Assembly (NCBI RefSeq): GCF_030295405.1 | Contig: NZ_AP027080.1 | Location: forward strand, 4,696,001-4,760,000 | Reading direction: 5' to 3' | Length of the DNA stretch: 64,000 nt | DNA from: Mesoterricola silvestris | GTDB lineage: Bacteria > Acidobacteriota > Holophagae > Holophagales > Holophagaceae | Shown: piece by piece, positions 35,618-42,846 of the stretch | How positions within the stretch are numbered: the stretch's first letter is position 1 | Layout: each line of letters opens with the position of its first letter | Position numbers and translations under genes: made by a program | The notes under the pieces: model-generated | The model's input: the letters and a program-made list of their open reading frames with translations, nothing else | What the model was told of the DNA's origin: nothing | Databases searched by the model: none

Positions 35618-36678
35618 ACCTCACCTACGAAGGCAAGAAGATCTCGGGGATCCTCACGGTCCTGCCCGCCCGCGTCTCCCGGTTCGACGACGAGGCCGGC
35701 AACTACACGTTCCCCAGGGAAAAAACCCTGAGGCTCAAGCCGGTCATGGGGTTCGGCGAGCACCGGATCGTGGAGGACGGCGTCTGCGTATCGGACCTGT
35801 GCGTCTTCGGCCTCCGGGATCTGTTCGACCGTGGGCTGCTGCGGATGGAGGACATCGATGCCCTGGTGCTGGTGACCCAGTCGCCGGACCAGTTCATGCC
35901 CCCCACCAGCAACATCATCCAGGGCCAGCTGGGGCTGAAGCGCGACATGATCTGTCTGGACATCAACCAGGGCTGCGCCGGATTCGAGATCGGCCTGCTC
36001 CAGGCCTTCGCCCTCCTGGACCAGCCGGCGATCCGCAAGGTGGTGGTGCTCAACGCCGATGTGCTCAGCAGGAAGACCTCCCGGCAGGACCGGAACAGTT
36101 TCCCGCTCATCGGGGACGGCGCCTCCATCACCGTCGTGGAGAAGGATCCCGGGGGGCCCCGGATCCACGCCAATATCCAGATGGACGGCACCCGGAGGAA
36201 CGCCCTGGCCATTCCGGCCGGAGGCTTCCGGATGCCCTCCACCCCCGCAACGGCCGTCCCGGTGGATGACGGCACCGGCAACCTCCGGGCCCAGGATCAC
36301 CTGGTCATGAACGGCCAGGACGTGTTCACCTTCGTCATGACCGAAGTCCCCCCCATGATCCTCTCGCTCGCGACGGCCGCCGGTGTCGCGCTCGCGGACA
36401 TCGACTGGTTCCTCTTCCACCAGCCCAACAAGTTCATGATCCAGAAGCTCGCCGAGAAGCTGGAAATCCCGCCGGAGCGCATGCCCGGGAACGTGGTGGA
36501 GCGGTTCGGCAACGCCAGCGGCGTGACGATACCCACCAACGTATGCCTCAACCTGGGGCACAAGCTCAAGGACCAGCGTTTCACCGCCTGTTTCGCCGGG
36601 TTCGGGGTCGGATTGACGTGGAGTTCGATTCTCATGACCATTGGGAACATGGAATTCTGCGAAATTGTGGATTACTGA
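35614..36678 (+). CDS. 3-oxoacyl-ACP synthase III-like enzyme (KAS III)
   Basis: 354 residues, thiolase fold. The full Cys-His-Asn triad is present: C121 in NQGCAGFE, H269 in FHQPNKF, N300 in FGNASG, as in FabH. KAS III condenses an acyl-CoA starter with malonyl-ACP. Placed among ACPs, an adenylation enzyme and acyltransferases, it more likely builds a special short acyl chain than bulk fatty acids. It starts in an ATGA overlap and ends in a TGATG with the region before the second ACP. Confidence 0.9.
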   Translation: MNLTYEGKKISGILTVLPARVSRFDDEAGNYTFPREKTLRLKPVMGFGEHRIVEDGVCVSDLCVFGLRDLFDRGLLRMEDIDALVLVTQSPDQFMPPTSNIIQGQLGLKRDMICLDINQGCAGFEIGLLQAFALLDQPAIRKVVVLNADVLSRKTSRQDRNSFPLIGDGASITVVEKDPGGPRIHANIQMDGTRRNALAIPAGGFRMPSTPATAVPVDDGTGNLRAQDHLVMNGQDVFTFVMTEVPPMILSLATAAGVALADIDWFLFHQPNKFMIQKLAEKLEIPPERMPGNVVERFGNASGVTIPTNVCLNLGHKLKDQRFTACFAGFGVGLTWSSILMTIGNMEFCEIVDY

Positions 36679-36698
36679 TGGAACCGGGAGAAGTCACC

Positions 36699-36920
36699 AT
36701 GGACGTTTTCTACCAGAAGCTCCGAGAGATCCTGGAATGCGAGGACGTCCGCCGGGATTCCGATATCGGCGATTTCGAGAACTGGGATTCCCTGGGGGTC
36801 CTCACCATCCTGGCAATGATCGATTCCGAGTACAAGGTCGCCCTGTCCTCCGAGGAATTCCTCACGGTGCGCAGGGTCGGGGACCTCGAGGACCTGCTCC
36901 GGGCGAAGCTGGGCAGGTGA
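36699..36920 (+). CDS. Acyl carrier protein (second of two)
   Basis: 73 residues. Ser 31 in NWDSLGVLTI is the phosphopantetheine site. The ATG at 36699 is chosen because GGGAGAA lies 7 nt upstream; an in-frame ATG at 36678 (TGATG with the KAS III stop) would add seven residues. The WDSL signature resembles ACPs of glycan and secondary-metabolite loci more than FabC-type AcpP. It overlaps the SDR start (TGATG). Confidence 0.88.
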   Translation: MDVFYQKLREILECEDVRRDSDIGDFENWDSLGVLTILAMIDSEYKVALSSEEFLTVRRVGDLEDLLRAKLGR

Positions 36921-37660
36921 TGGACGCGCCGGCCTTCACCCTGGTCACGGGGGCGTCCTCGGGGATCGGAAGTGGGGTCGCGGTGGCGCTGGCCCCGGAA
37001 CGCAAACTGATCCTCCATGGGCGGGACCGGGAGCGGCTGGAGGGGGTGCGCGGAGCCTGCGCCGGCGGCGGCCACCTGGTGTGGACGGCCGACTTCGCCA
37101 GGGCTGACCTTCTGGCCGAAGAACTGAAGGCCTTCCTCCGGGCCTCCGGCGCCAGGGTCTCCGCCCTGGTCCACTGCGCGGGTACCGTCAGCGTGAGACC
37201 CACCCGGCTCGATGTCTACGGGGACAGCCTGCGGGCCATGAACGTGAATTTCTTTTCCGCCGCCGAGATCATCCAGGTCCTCCTCCAGGCCGCGCACAAC
37301 GGCAGGACCCTTCAGGACATCCTGCTGATCTCCAGCATCTACAGCCGCCTGGGCGCCAAGGGCCAGGGCATCTACTGCGCCACCAAGGGCGCCGCCGATG
37401 CCTACGTGAGGGCACTGGCCGCGGAGCTCTCGCCCCGGGTGCGGGTGAATTCCCTGCTGCCGGGGGCGGTCCTCACCCCCATGACGGAAGCCCTGCCCGA
37501 GGCCTACCTCGACCGCTGCAGGGACGCCCACCCCCTGGGCCTGGGGAGCGTGGCGGACGTGGCCAACTACGTCGAATTCCTCCTGTCGCCCAAGGCACGG
37601 TGGGTCACGGGACAGAACATCGTCGCCGACGGGGGGTTCAGCGCCTGCAAGGGGCTGTAG
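36920..37660 (+). CDS. Short-chain dehydrogenase/reductase, probable 3-oxoacyl-ACP reductase (FabG-like)
   Basis: 246 residues. Classical SDR: cofactor motif TGASSGIG at 10-17, catalytic Tyr 152 and Lys 156 (YCATK) with the Ser in LISSIYS, and the C-terminal TGQNIVADGGFSA signature of FabG-type enzymes. Next to KAS III and an ACP, the simplest role is reducing the 3-oxoacyl-ACP to 3-hydroxyacyl-ACP. A nucleotide-sugar dehydrogenase role is less likely given the DGG ending. Confidence 0.88.
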   Translation: MDAPAFTLVTGASSGIGSGVAVALAPERKLILHGRDRERLEGVRGACAGGGHLVWTADFARADLLAEELKAFLRASGARVSALVHCAGTVSVRPTRLDVYGDSLRAMNVNFFSAAEIIQVLLQAAHNGRTLQDILLISSIYSRLGAKGQGIYCATKGAADAYVRALAAELSPRVRVNSLLPGAVLTPMTEALPEAYLDRCRDAHPLGLGSVADVANYVEFLLSPKARWVTGQNIVADGGFSACKGL

Positions 37661-37669
37661 GAGATGGGA

Positions 37670-38518
37670 ATGGCCAAGGACTGCAGACTGTTTCGCGCCG
37701 CCTCGGGGGAGTGGGTCACCCGCGCCTCCTTGGCCGAAGGCCTGCGCCGGGCCGGCGCCGGCGGCCACGAGATCCTCTATGTGCACACGGACATCTCCTT
37801 CGGCCAGCCGAACCCGGATCTCGGCCGGGAAGGCCTCCTGGGCGCGCTCCTGGAGGTCCTCCTGGACCTGGGCGCAGGCACCCTGCTGTTTCCCACCTTC
37901 ACCTTCAGCTTCTGCAACGGCCAGGATTTCGACGTCCGCACCTCCCGCTCGCACATGGGTGCCCTGAACGAGTACGTGCGAAGGCGGCCCGGGGCGCGAC
38001 GCTCCCTGGACCCGCTCATGTCCACCGCGCTGCTGGGCGCCAGGCCCTACCTCGTCACCGATGTGGGCCGGAACTCCGTGGGGGAGGGCTGCACCTTCGA
38101 CCTGATGCTCCGGGAGCGCGACGCTCAGTTCCTCTTCCTCGGCGTGCGCCCGTCCAAATGCTTCACGTTCTCGCATTTCGTGGAGGAGCGGCTCCAGGTG
38201 CCCTACCGGTACCCGCGACCCTTCACCGGGCGCATCACGGATGCTTCGGGCCGGGCCTACGACGACACCTACACCCTGTACGTGCGCCACAAGGACGTCA
38301 TCCCCGCCTCCGACGGCGCCTTCGAGGCCGAGGCCGTGGCCGGGGGATTGATGCCGCAGGTGCCATGCGGGGACGGCTTCCTGTCCACCATAGGCGCGAG
38401 GGCCGCTTTCGACCTCTATGCCTCCCGGATCCGGGAGGACATCAACTACATGCTGGAACGCCCCTACCCCGAGCAGCTGGTGGAGGCGTTCCACGCGGAC
38501 CACATGACCGCGCTCTGA
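37670..38518 (+). CDS. AAC(3)-family N-acyltransferase, probably acting on an amino sugar
   Basis: 282 residues. Matches the aminoglycoside 3-N-acetyltransferase fold family: LYVHTDISFGQ, LLFPTFTFSFC, RRSLDPLMSTALLG, and FLGVRPSKCFTFSHFVEE. The family is also found in polysaccharide loci where it acylates sugars, and the context here favours that over antibiotic resistance. The ATG at 37670 has GGAG at a 6-nt spacing; an in-frame ATG at 37664 directly abuts the same GGAG. It follows the SDR by only a few bases. Confidence 0.8.
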   Translation: MAKDCRLFRAASGEWVTRASLAEGLRRAGAGGHEILYVHTDISFGQPNPDLGREGLLGALLEVLLDLGAGTLLFPTFTFSFCNGQDFDVRTSRSHMGALNEYVRRRPGARRSLDPLMSTALLGARPYLVTDVGRNSVGEGCTFDLMLRERDAQFLFLGVRPSKCFTFSHFVEERLQVPYRYPRPFTGRITDASGRAYDDTYTLYVRHKDVIPASDGAFEAEAVAGGLMPQVPCGDGFLSTIGARAAFDLYASRIREDINYMLERPYPEQLVEAFHADHMTAL

Positions 38519-38527
38519 GGGCCACCC

Positions 38528-39262
38528 ATGTTCGCCGAGAGGATCCCCATCGATTCGGAAGCCCTGGGGCGCACCGTGCTGGAGCTGCGGGAACCCTCCA
38601 TCCATGCGGATTTCGCCGCCCTGGAGGCCGCCTACCTGGCCCAGCACGCCCCCCGCTACTGCGTCTGCAAGCTGCCCATCGAGGACCTGGAAGGCATCCA
38701 CCACCTGGAGGACCAGGGCTTCCGGTTCCTGGAACTGCAGCTCAAGCTGGTGGGACGGCCCAGGACCCGCGATACGTCGGCCTTCCCCTACACGTTCTCC
38801 CCGGTGACCGGCGAGGCGGACCTTGCGGAGATCCTGGAAATCGCCCAGACCACCTTCGTCGCGGACAGGTTCTCGGTGGATCCCCTGCTCAGCGCCACCG
38901 ACCCCGGCGTCTCGGGGCGCCGGTACCGCCTTTACGTGGAGAAGTCCTACCGGGAACCGGACGAGCGGCTTTTCAAGCTGGTGAGCCGGGAGTCCGGACG
39001 GATCGTGGGGTTCAACACCCACAGGTACCTGGGTGCGGACGAAGTGCTCATGTTCGTGGGAGGCGTGCTGCCAAGCCTCAAGACCACGGGCCTGGGGGCG
39101 ATCATGGACTACTACCTGATCAACGATCTGAAGGAGCGGGGGGTCCGGAAATTCCACACCCATGTTTCGGCGAGGAACTACCCGGTCATGAACCTGGAAA
39201 TCGCCGGGCTTGGCTTCAAAGTCCTACAGAACTTTGCGATACTTAGGAAAATCTACCCCTGA
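38528..39262 (+). CDS. GNAT N-acetyltransferase, WecD/RffC-like
   Basis: 244 residues with two-lobed architecture like E. coli WecD, which acetylates dTDP-4-amino-4,6-dideoxy-galactose: an N-terminal lobe ending LEDQGFRFLELQLKL, then a GNAT domain with LKTTGLGAIMDYY (cofactor loop) and VSARNYPVMNLEIAGLGFKV. It is a plausible N-acyltransferase for the WecE-like product encoded at the start of this operon. It is the last gene of the packed run; 220 bp of noncoding sequence then lead to pilA. Confidence 0.82.
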   Translation: MFAERIPIDSEALGRTVLELREPSIHADFAALEAAYLAQHAPRYCVCKLPIEDLEGIHHLEDQGFRFLELQLKLVGRPRTRDTSAFPYTFSPVTGEADLAEILEIAQTTFVADRFSVDPLLSATDPGVSGRRYRLYVEKSYREPDERLFKLVSRESGRIVGFNTHRYLGADEVLMFVGGVLPSLKTTGLGAIMDYYLINDLKERGVRKFHTHVSARNYPVMNLEIAGLGFKVLQNFAILRKIYP

Positions 39263-39435
39263 TCCCCCTTGAAAGCCCCACCGGACCCACCCTGACGCCT
39301 AGCGGCATCCCGGGTGACGCAGGAGGGCACCCTAGCAGCCGATTCCCAACCGAAAGATTCCTTTTTCCCAACCTTCCCTCTTGGAACAACTGATATTATC
39401 CTAGAGGCCGCCTTACCCAACCAACCTTACCCCGA

Positions 39436-39451
39436 TGGCATTGGAATTGCT
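39436..39451 (+). promoter_or_regulatory. Sigma-54 promoter of the pilin gene
   Basis: TGGCATTGGAATTGCT fits the sigma-54 consensus TGGCAC-N5-TTGCW with one mismatch, with the invariant GG (-24) and GC (-12) at exact spacing. Transcription would start near 39462, leaving about a 22-nt leader with the GGAG ribosome-binding site at 39475-39478. Pilin genes in Pseudomonas, Myxococcus and Geobacter are RpoN-dependent through PilR, so this fits. No PilS/PilR genes are in the window. Confidence 0.8.
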
Positions 39452-39483
39452 TGCTTTGGGGTCCATCTCACGAAGGAGACCTT

Positions 39484-39978
39484 ATGAAGAGACAGTCCGG
39501 CTTCACCCTCATCGAACTGCTCCTGGTGCTGGCCATCATCGGCATCATCAGCGCGATCGCCATCCCCGCCCTGCTCAGCCAGCGCGCCCGCGCCCGCGAC
39601 AAGACGGCCATCTCCAACATGGAAGGCCGCGTGGGCGACCTGATCGGCCAGTACGACAAGTTCCGCGAAGCGGGCCTGAAGGCTACCTCCATCGTCACCA
39701 GCCTGTCGAACTACCTTGCCCAGACCGGCGGCAATGACAAGAACCCCTGGGATCCCGCGACTGGCGCTTTCAACACGGCTGTTGCCACGGCCAACCTGGG
39801 CAGCACCCAGTCCGCGGCCGTCACCGCCCTCAAGGGTGCGGCCGGAACGACGGGCCTGTGCGAATACCGCATGCAGTTCCCCACTTCCGCCGCCCCCGGT
39901 TGGCTCGGCGGCGCCGTCAAGATCAACGGCCTCGTTCAGGGCTCCTCCAAGGTCGCCAAGGTTTCGGCCATCGAGTAG
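39484..39978 (+). CDS. pilA: Type IV pilin (major pilin candidate)
   Basis: 164 residues. A very short leader (MKRQSG) is cut by prepilin peptidase before F1; the hydrophobic N-terminal helix FTLIELLLVLAIIGIISAIA has the essential Glu at +5. The globular domain of about 110 residues is Gly/Ala/Thr-rich with many Ser and Thr that could carry glycans. It is not one of the short Geobacter-type conductive pilins: there is no aromatic residue between F1 and Y51. GGAG lies 5 nt before the ATG. A sigma-54 promoter stands upstream and a terminator just downstream, so it is transcribed alone. Confidence 0.93.
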   Translation: MKRQSGFTLIELLLVLAIIGIISAIAIPALLSQRARARDKTAISNMEGRVGDLIGQYDKFREAGLKATSIVTSLSNYLAQTGGNDKNPWDPATGAFNTAVATANLGSTQSAAVTALKGAAGTTGLCEYRMQFPTSAAPGWLGGAVKINGLVQGSSKVAKVSAIE

Positions 39979-40000
39979 TCAGCCTTTCGTTACGCTGATG

Positions 40001-40029
40001 GGAGGGGGATTCGTCCCCCTCCTGTTTTG
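40001..40029 (+). terminator. Rho-independent terminator of pilA
   Basis: A 9-bp stem GGAGGGGGA/TCCCCCTCC with the stable TTCG tetraloop, followed by TGTTTTGT. It lies 22 bp after the pilA stop and just before the next gene. Confidence 0.88.
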
Positions 40030-40047
40030 TCCAGAGAGGGATGCGGA

Positions 40048-42042
40048 ATGCAGAAGATTGTTGGCCGCTGGGCGGCGCCTTTGGCAGGGGGCCTTCTTTT
40101 CGTAGTCGTCCTGTTCCTCCTGGTGGGCTACCGTTTGAAAACGGCGGAAGCGGGCATTCAGACCCTCATGTCCGCCGGCGTGATGGTGGCCCCGGTGAAG
40201 GCCTTCATCCTGCGCTTTTCCCTGACCCTGCTGATCCCCTTCTACGTGATTGCCGGCCTTGCCCTCTGGGGGGCCACCCTGGTGGCGGCCACCCTGGCCC
40301 GCAGGGGCTATTCCAGGCGCTGGACGCCCCTGGACGGGTTCCTGTTCACCCTCTCGGCCCTGCTGTGGACCCACCTCCTCCTGTGGTGGCAGGTGCCCAC
40401 CACCCTCTGGCTGATCCCAGGGCTCAAGTTCCTGCCCTTCTGGCTCATCTTTCCCCTTCTGGCGGTGCTGACCCTGGCCTTCCCGGTGCGGTGGATCCGG
40501 CGGGAGGGCCTCGGCCCGGTGAGAGGAACCCTGCTGGCGGCCGCGTGGCTCGGGCTCTGGTCCCTGGTCCCCCTGCTTCCGGAGCGGCTTCCGCGGTTGC
40601 TCACCCCGGCCAAGGGAGGCCAGGACCGAACCCAGGTGTTGATCATCGGGCTGGACGGCCTTCGGCAGGACGTGGGCGTTCCCGCCACCTCCGCCTGGAC
40701 GGGAACCACCTACCTCAACGCCTACACGGTCATTCCCGCCACCCGGCTCCTGTGGGCCATCCTGTGGGGCGGCGACCCGATGGTGTACACCATCGGCCAC
40801 GCCCCCCCCCTCAAGGAGGAGCTCCTGGGGCAATTCCCCCTGCCCCTCATCGACCGCGCCCAGGAAAAGGGGTGGAAGCCCAGGTTCTACATCGATGATG
40901 GTGGGACCATCGGTCTGGCGGGGCGCCCCTCCAATTTCGATGACGTGCTGATGCCGGCCCCGGGCTGGGAGAACTTCGTGAACTCCAATATGAGCGCGGG
41001 CTTCCCCCTCTTCGCCGCCTGGGAGAACTGGGGCCGGGCCTTCCCCACCACCAATCCCTGGGCCCCCCTGGATGCGGGGCTACGGGAGGCCCTTCGCCTG
41101 GGCGCGGGATCCAAGCTGGTGATGTTCCATTCCTGCCTGGCCCATGTGCCGATCTTCCTGAGACGGGAGGAACTGGCGGAAATCAAGTCCTGGTGGACGC
41201 TGAGGCCCGTCTCCCTGGAACCCTTCTATGCCCGGCAGCAGATCACCGCGGCCCGGGCCGCCCGGTACGATCAGCGGGGTGATCCGTTCACCTCCTATTC
41301 GCTCCGCATGCGCTCCATCCTCAAGGCCTGGGAACCCATATGGGCGGGCCTGGACCGGGACCCCCGGTTCGCCGGGGCCACCCGGGTCCTGTTCTCCGAC
41401 CACGGCGAACGCTTCTACCACGTCACGGACACCATCCGCCTCAGCGGCGTCCACGGCTACGACCTGGATCCCTGGGAGGCGCGCATCACCTTCAAGGTGG
41501 ACGGCCCCGGTTTCCAGGCGCCGCCCGGAGCGGCCCCGGTGGCCACCACCGTCAGCGTCCTTTCCCTGCGGGACGCCCTGGCCAAGGCCATAGACCGGAA
41601 CACCCCGCTGGACCGCCAGACCCTCGAGACGTCCCATCCGGTGGCCCCCCTGAGGTACCAGACTCTTTCCCTGGATCTGTTCTCGGAATCCGCCGTGGGC
41701 CTCTTCCGGGAAATGGACGTGGCCAAGCTGGCGCTTACGACCGGCATCGCCAAGAATGGCATCTGGTTCACGGACCAGGACCAGTCCGCAGAGGAGCGGG
41801 CTGAGCAGGTCACCCTGGCCTTCGGCAAGGGGGCGGATCTGGAGGTGGTCAAGCCGTTGAAGGCGGGAGGCGCCTACCGGTACCTCTACGAGGGGTACCT
41901 CCTCAAGTCGCACGAGGTGGTCTCCGAGGAGGCCTACAAGGCCGCCAAGGAACGGGCGAAGGCCCTGCTGACGGCCGCCTCGCCCCTTGTGCCGGATTCC
42001 CGGGGCCCGGCCTCAGTCGCCGCGTCCCGGGCGACGGAATAG
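40048..42042 (+). CDS. Membrane-bound alkaline phosphatase/sulfatase-superfamily enzyme (EptA/LtaS-like)
   Basis: 664 residues: four to five N-terminal membrane helices (to about residue 190), then a periplasmic sulfatase-fold domain. Metal-site motifs: IIGLDGLRQD, and LFSDHGERFYH with D451/H452; the expected nucleophile position is in VIPATRLLWA (Thr). This layout is that of phosphoethanolamine or phosphoglycerol transferases that decorate lipid A, glycans or pilins. The substrate is not determinable. AGAGAGGG lies 7 nt before the ATG. The 3' end overlaps the converging GT2 gene by 30 bp. Confidence 0.8.
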   Translation: MQKIVGRWAAPLAGGLLFVVVLFLLVGYRLKTAEAGIQTLMSAGVMVAPVKAFILRFSLTLLIPFYVIAGLALWGATLVAATLARRGYSRRWTPLDGFLFTLSALLWTHLLLWWQVPTTLWLIPGLKFLPFWLIFPLLAVLTLAFPVRWIRREGLGPVRGTLLAAAWLGLWSLVPLLPERLPRLLTPAKGGQDRTQVLIIGLDGLRQDVGVPATSAWTGTTYLNAYTVIPATRLLWAILWGGDPMVYTIGHAPPLKEELLGQFPLPLIDRAQEKGWKPRFYIDDGGTIGLAGRPSNFDDVLMPAPGWENFVNSNMSAGFPLFAAWENWGRAFPTTNPWAPLDAGLREALRLGAGSKLVMFHSCLAHVPIFLRREELAEIKSWWTLRPVSLEPFYARQQITAARAARYDQRGDPFTSYSLRMRSILKAWEPIWAGLDRDPRFAGATRVLFSDHGERFYHVTDTIRLSGVHGYDLDPWEARITFKVDGPGFQAPPGAAPVATTVSVLSLRDALAKAIDRNTPLDRQTLETSHPVAPLRYQTLSLDLFSESAVGLFREMDVAKLALTTGIAKNGIWFTDQDQSAEERAEQVTLAFGKGADLEVVKPLKAGGAYRYLYEGYLLKSHEVVSEEAYKAAKERAKALLTAASPLVPDSRGPASVAASRATE

Positions 42043-42774
42043 CGGGGACCCGCCCAGGCCCCACCGTGCAAGGCGGAACGCCAGGGCCGTGTGGAGGCAC
42101 CCGAAGCCATATTGGACGCTGCGGCGGAAATTGATGGAGGAGGCCTCGGCGAAGTACTTGGCGGGGCAGGTGACTTCCGCGATGGTGAATCCGTTCCAGA
42201 TGATCTGCGCAAGCATCTGGTTGTCGAAGACGAAATCGTCGCTGTTGGGTTCGAGGTCCAGGCGCTCCAGCACCTCCCGGGAAAACGCCCGGAATCCGGT
42301 GTGGTATTCCGAGAGCTTGGCCCCCAACATGACATTGCTGAAAAGGGTGAGGAAGCGGTTGGCCACGTACTTCCACCCCGGCATGCCCTGGGCCACGGCC
42401 CGGCCCCCGAGGATCCGGGAGCCCAGGACGCAGGGATAGAGACCATTGGCGATAACCGAAGCCATGGCGGGAATGAGCAGCGGGGTGTACTGATAGTCGG
42501 GGTGCAGCATCACCACTACGTCGGCCCCCTCTTCCAGCGCCAGCCGGTAGCAGGTCTTCTGGTTGCCCCCGTAGCCCTTGTTCCGGTCATGCACGTGGAC
42601 CTTGGTGTTGGGGAGGCTCCGCGCGATGGCCGCAGTTTCATCCTGGCTGCAGTCGTCCACCAGGATGACCAGGTCCACCAGCCCAAGGTCCATGACTTCC
42701 CCGTGGGTCTGCCGGAGGGTCCGGGCGGCGTTGTAGGCGGGCATGACCACCACGACCTTCTTGTTGTTCAGCAT
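42013..42774 (-). CDS. Family 2 glycosyltransferase (DPM1-like, soluble)
   Basis: 253 residues without membrane helices. GT-A motifs: VVMPAYNAARTL, ILVDDCSQDET, DRNKGYGGNQ, and LHPDYQY as the metal-binding site; FRAFSREVLE is typical of dolichol-phosphate-mannose-synthase-like enzymes. It probably makes a polyprenyl-phosphate sugar for the membrane enzymes nearby, such as the TMTC-like protein that precedes it by 72 bp on the same strand. Confidence 0.88.
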   Translation of the reverse strand: MLNNKKVVVVMPAYNAARTLRQTHGEVMDLGLVDLVILVDDCSQDETAAIARSLPNTKVHVHDRNKGYGGNQKTCYRLALEEGADVVVMLHPDYQYTPLLIPAMASVIANGLYPCVLGSRILGGRAVAQGMPGWKYVANRFLTLFSNVMLGAKLSEYHTGFRAFSREVLERLDLEPNSDDFVFDNQMLAQIIWNGFTIAEVTCPAKYFAEASSINFRRSVQYGFGCLHTALAFRLARWGLGGSPLFRRPGRGD

Positions 42775-42846
42775 CGCGCCTTCCTGTGTGGGGGCCCGGA
42801 CGTGCGTTCCGGATACCCTCAGAATAGCCTGTCCCCCGGCTCAACT

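Noticed and set aside
37670-38518. Aminoglycoside resistance gene
   Set aside because: The protein is in the AAC(3) fold family, but it sits in an amino-sugar operon with carrier proteins and other acyltransferases. A biosynthetic acyltransferase is the better reading.
39435-39737. Plus-strand frame beginning before pilA
   Set aside because: Its start codon lies inside the sigma-54 promoter and its translation is the wrong frame of pilA.
39484-39978. Conductive e-pilin of the Geobacter type
   Set aside because: The protein is full length (about 158 mature residues) and lacks the aromatic residues near positions 24-32 that mark the short e-pilins.
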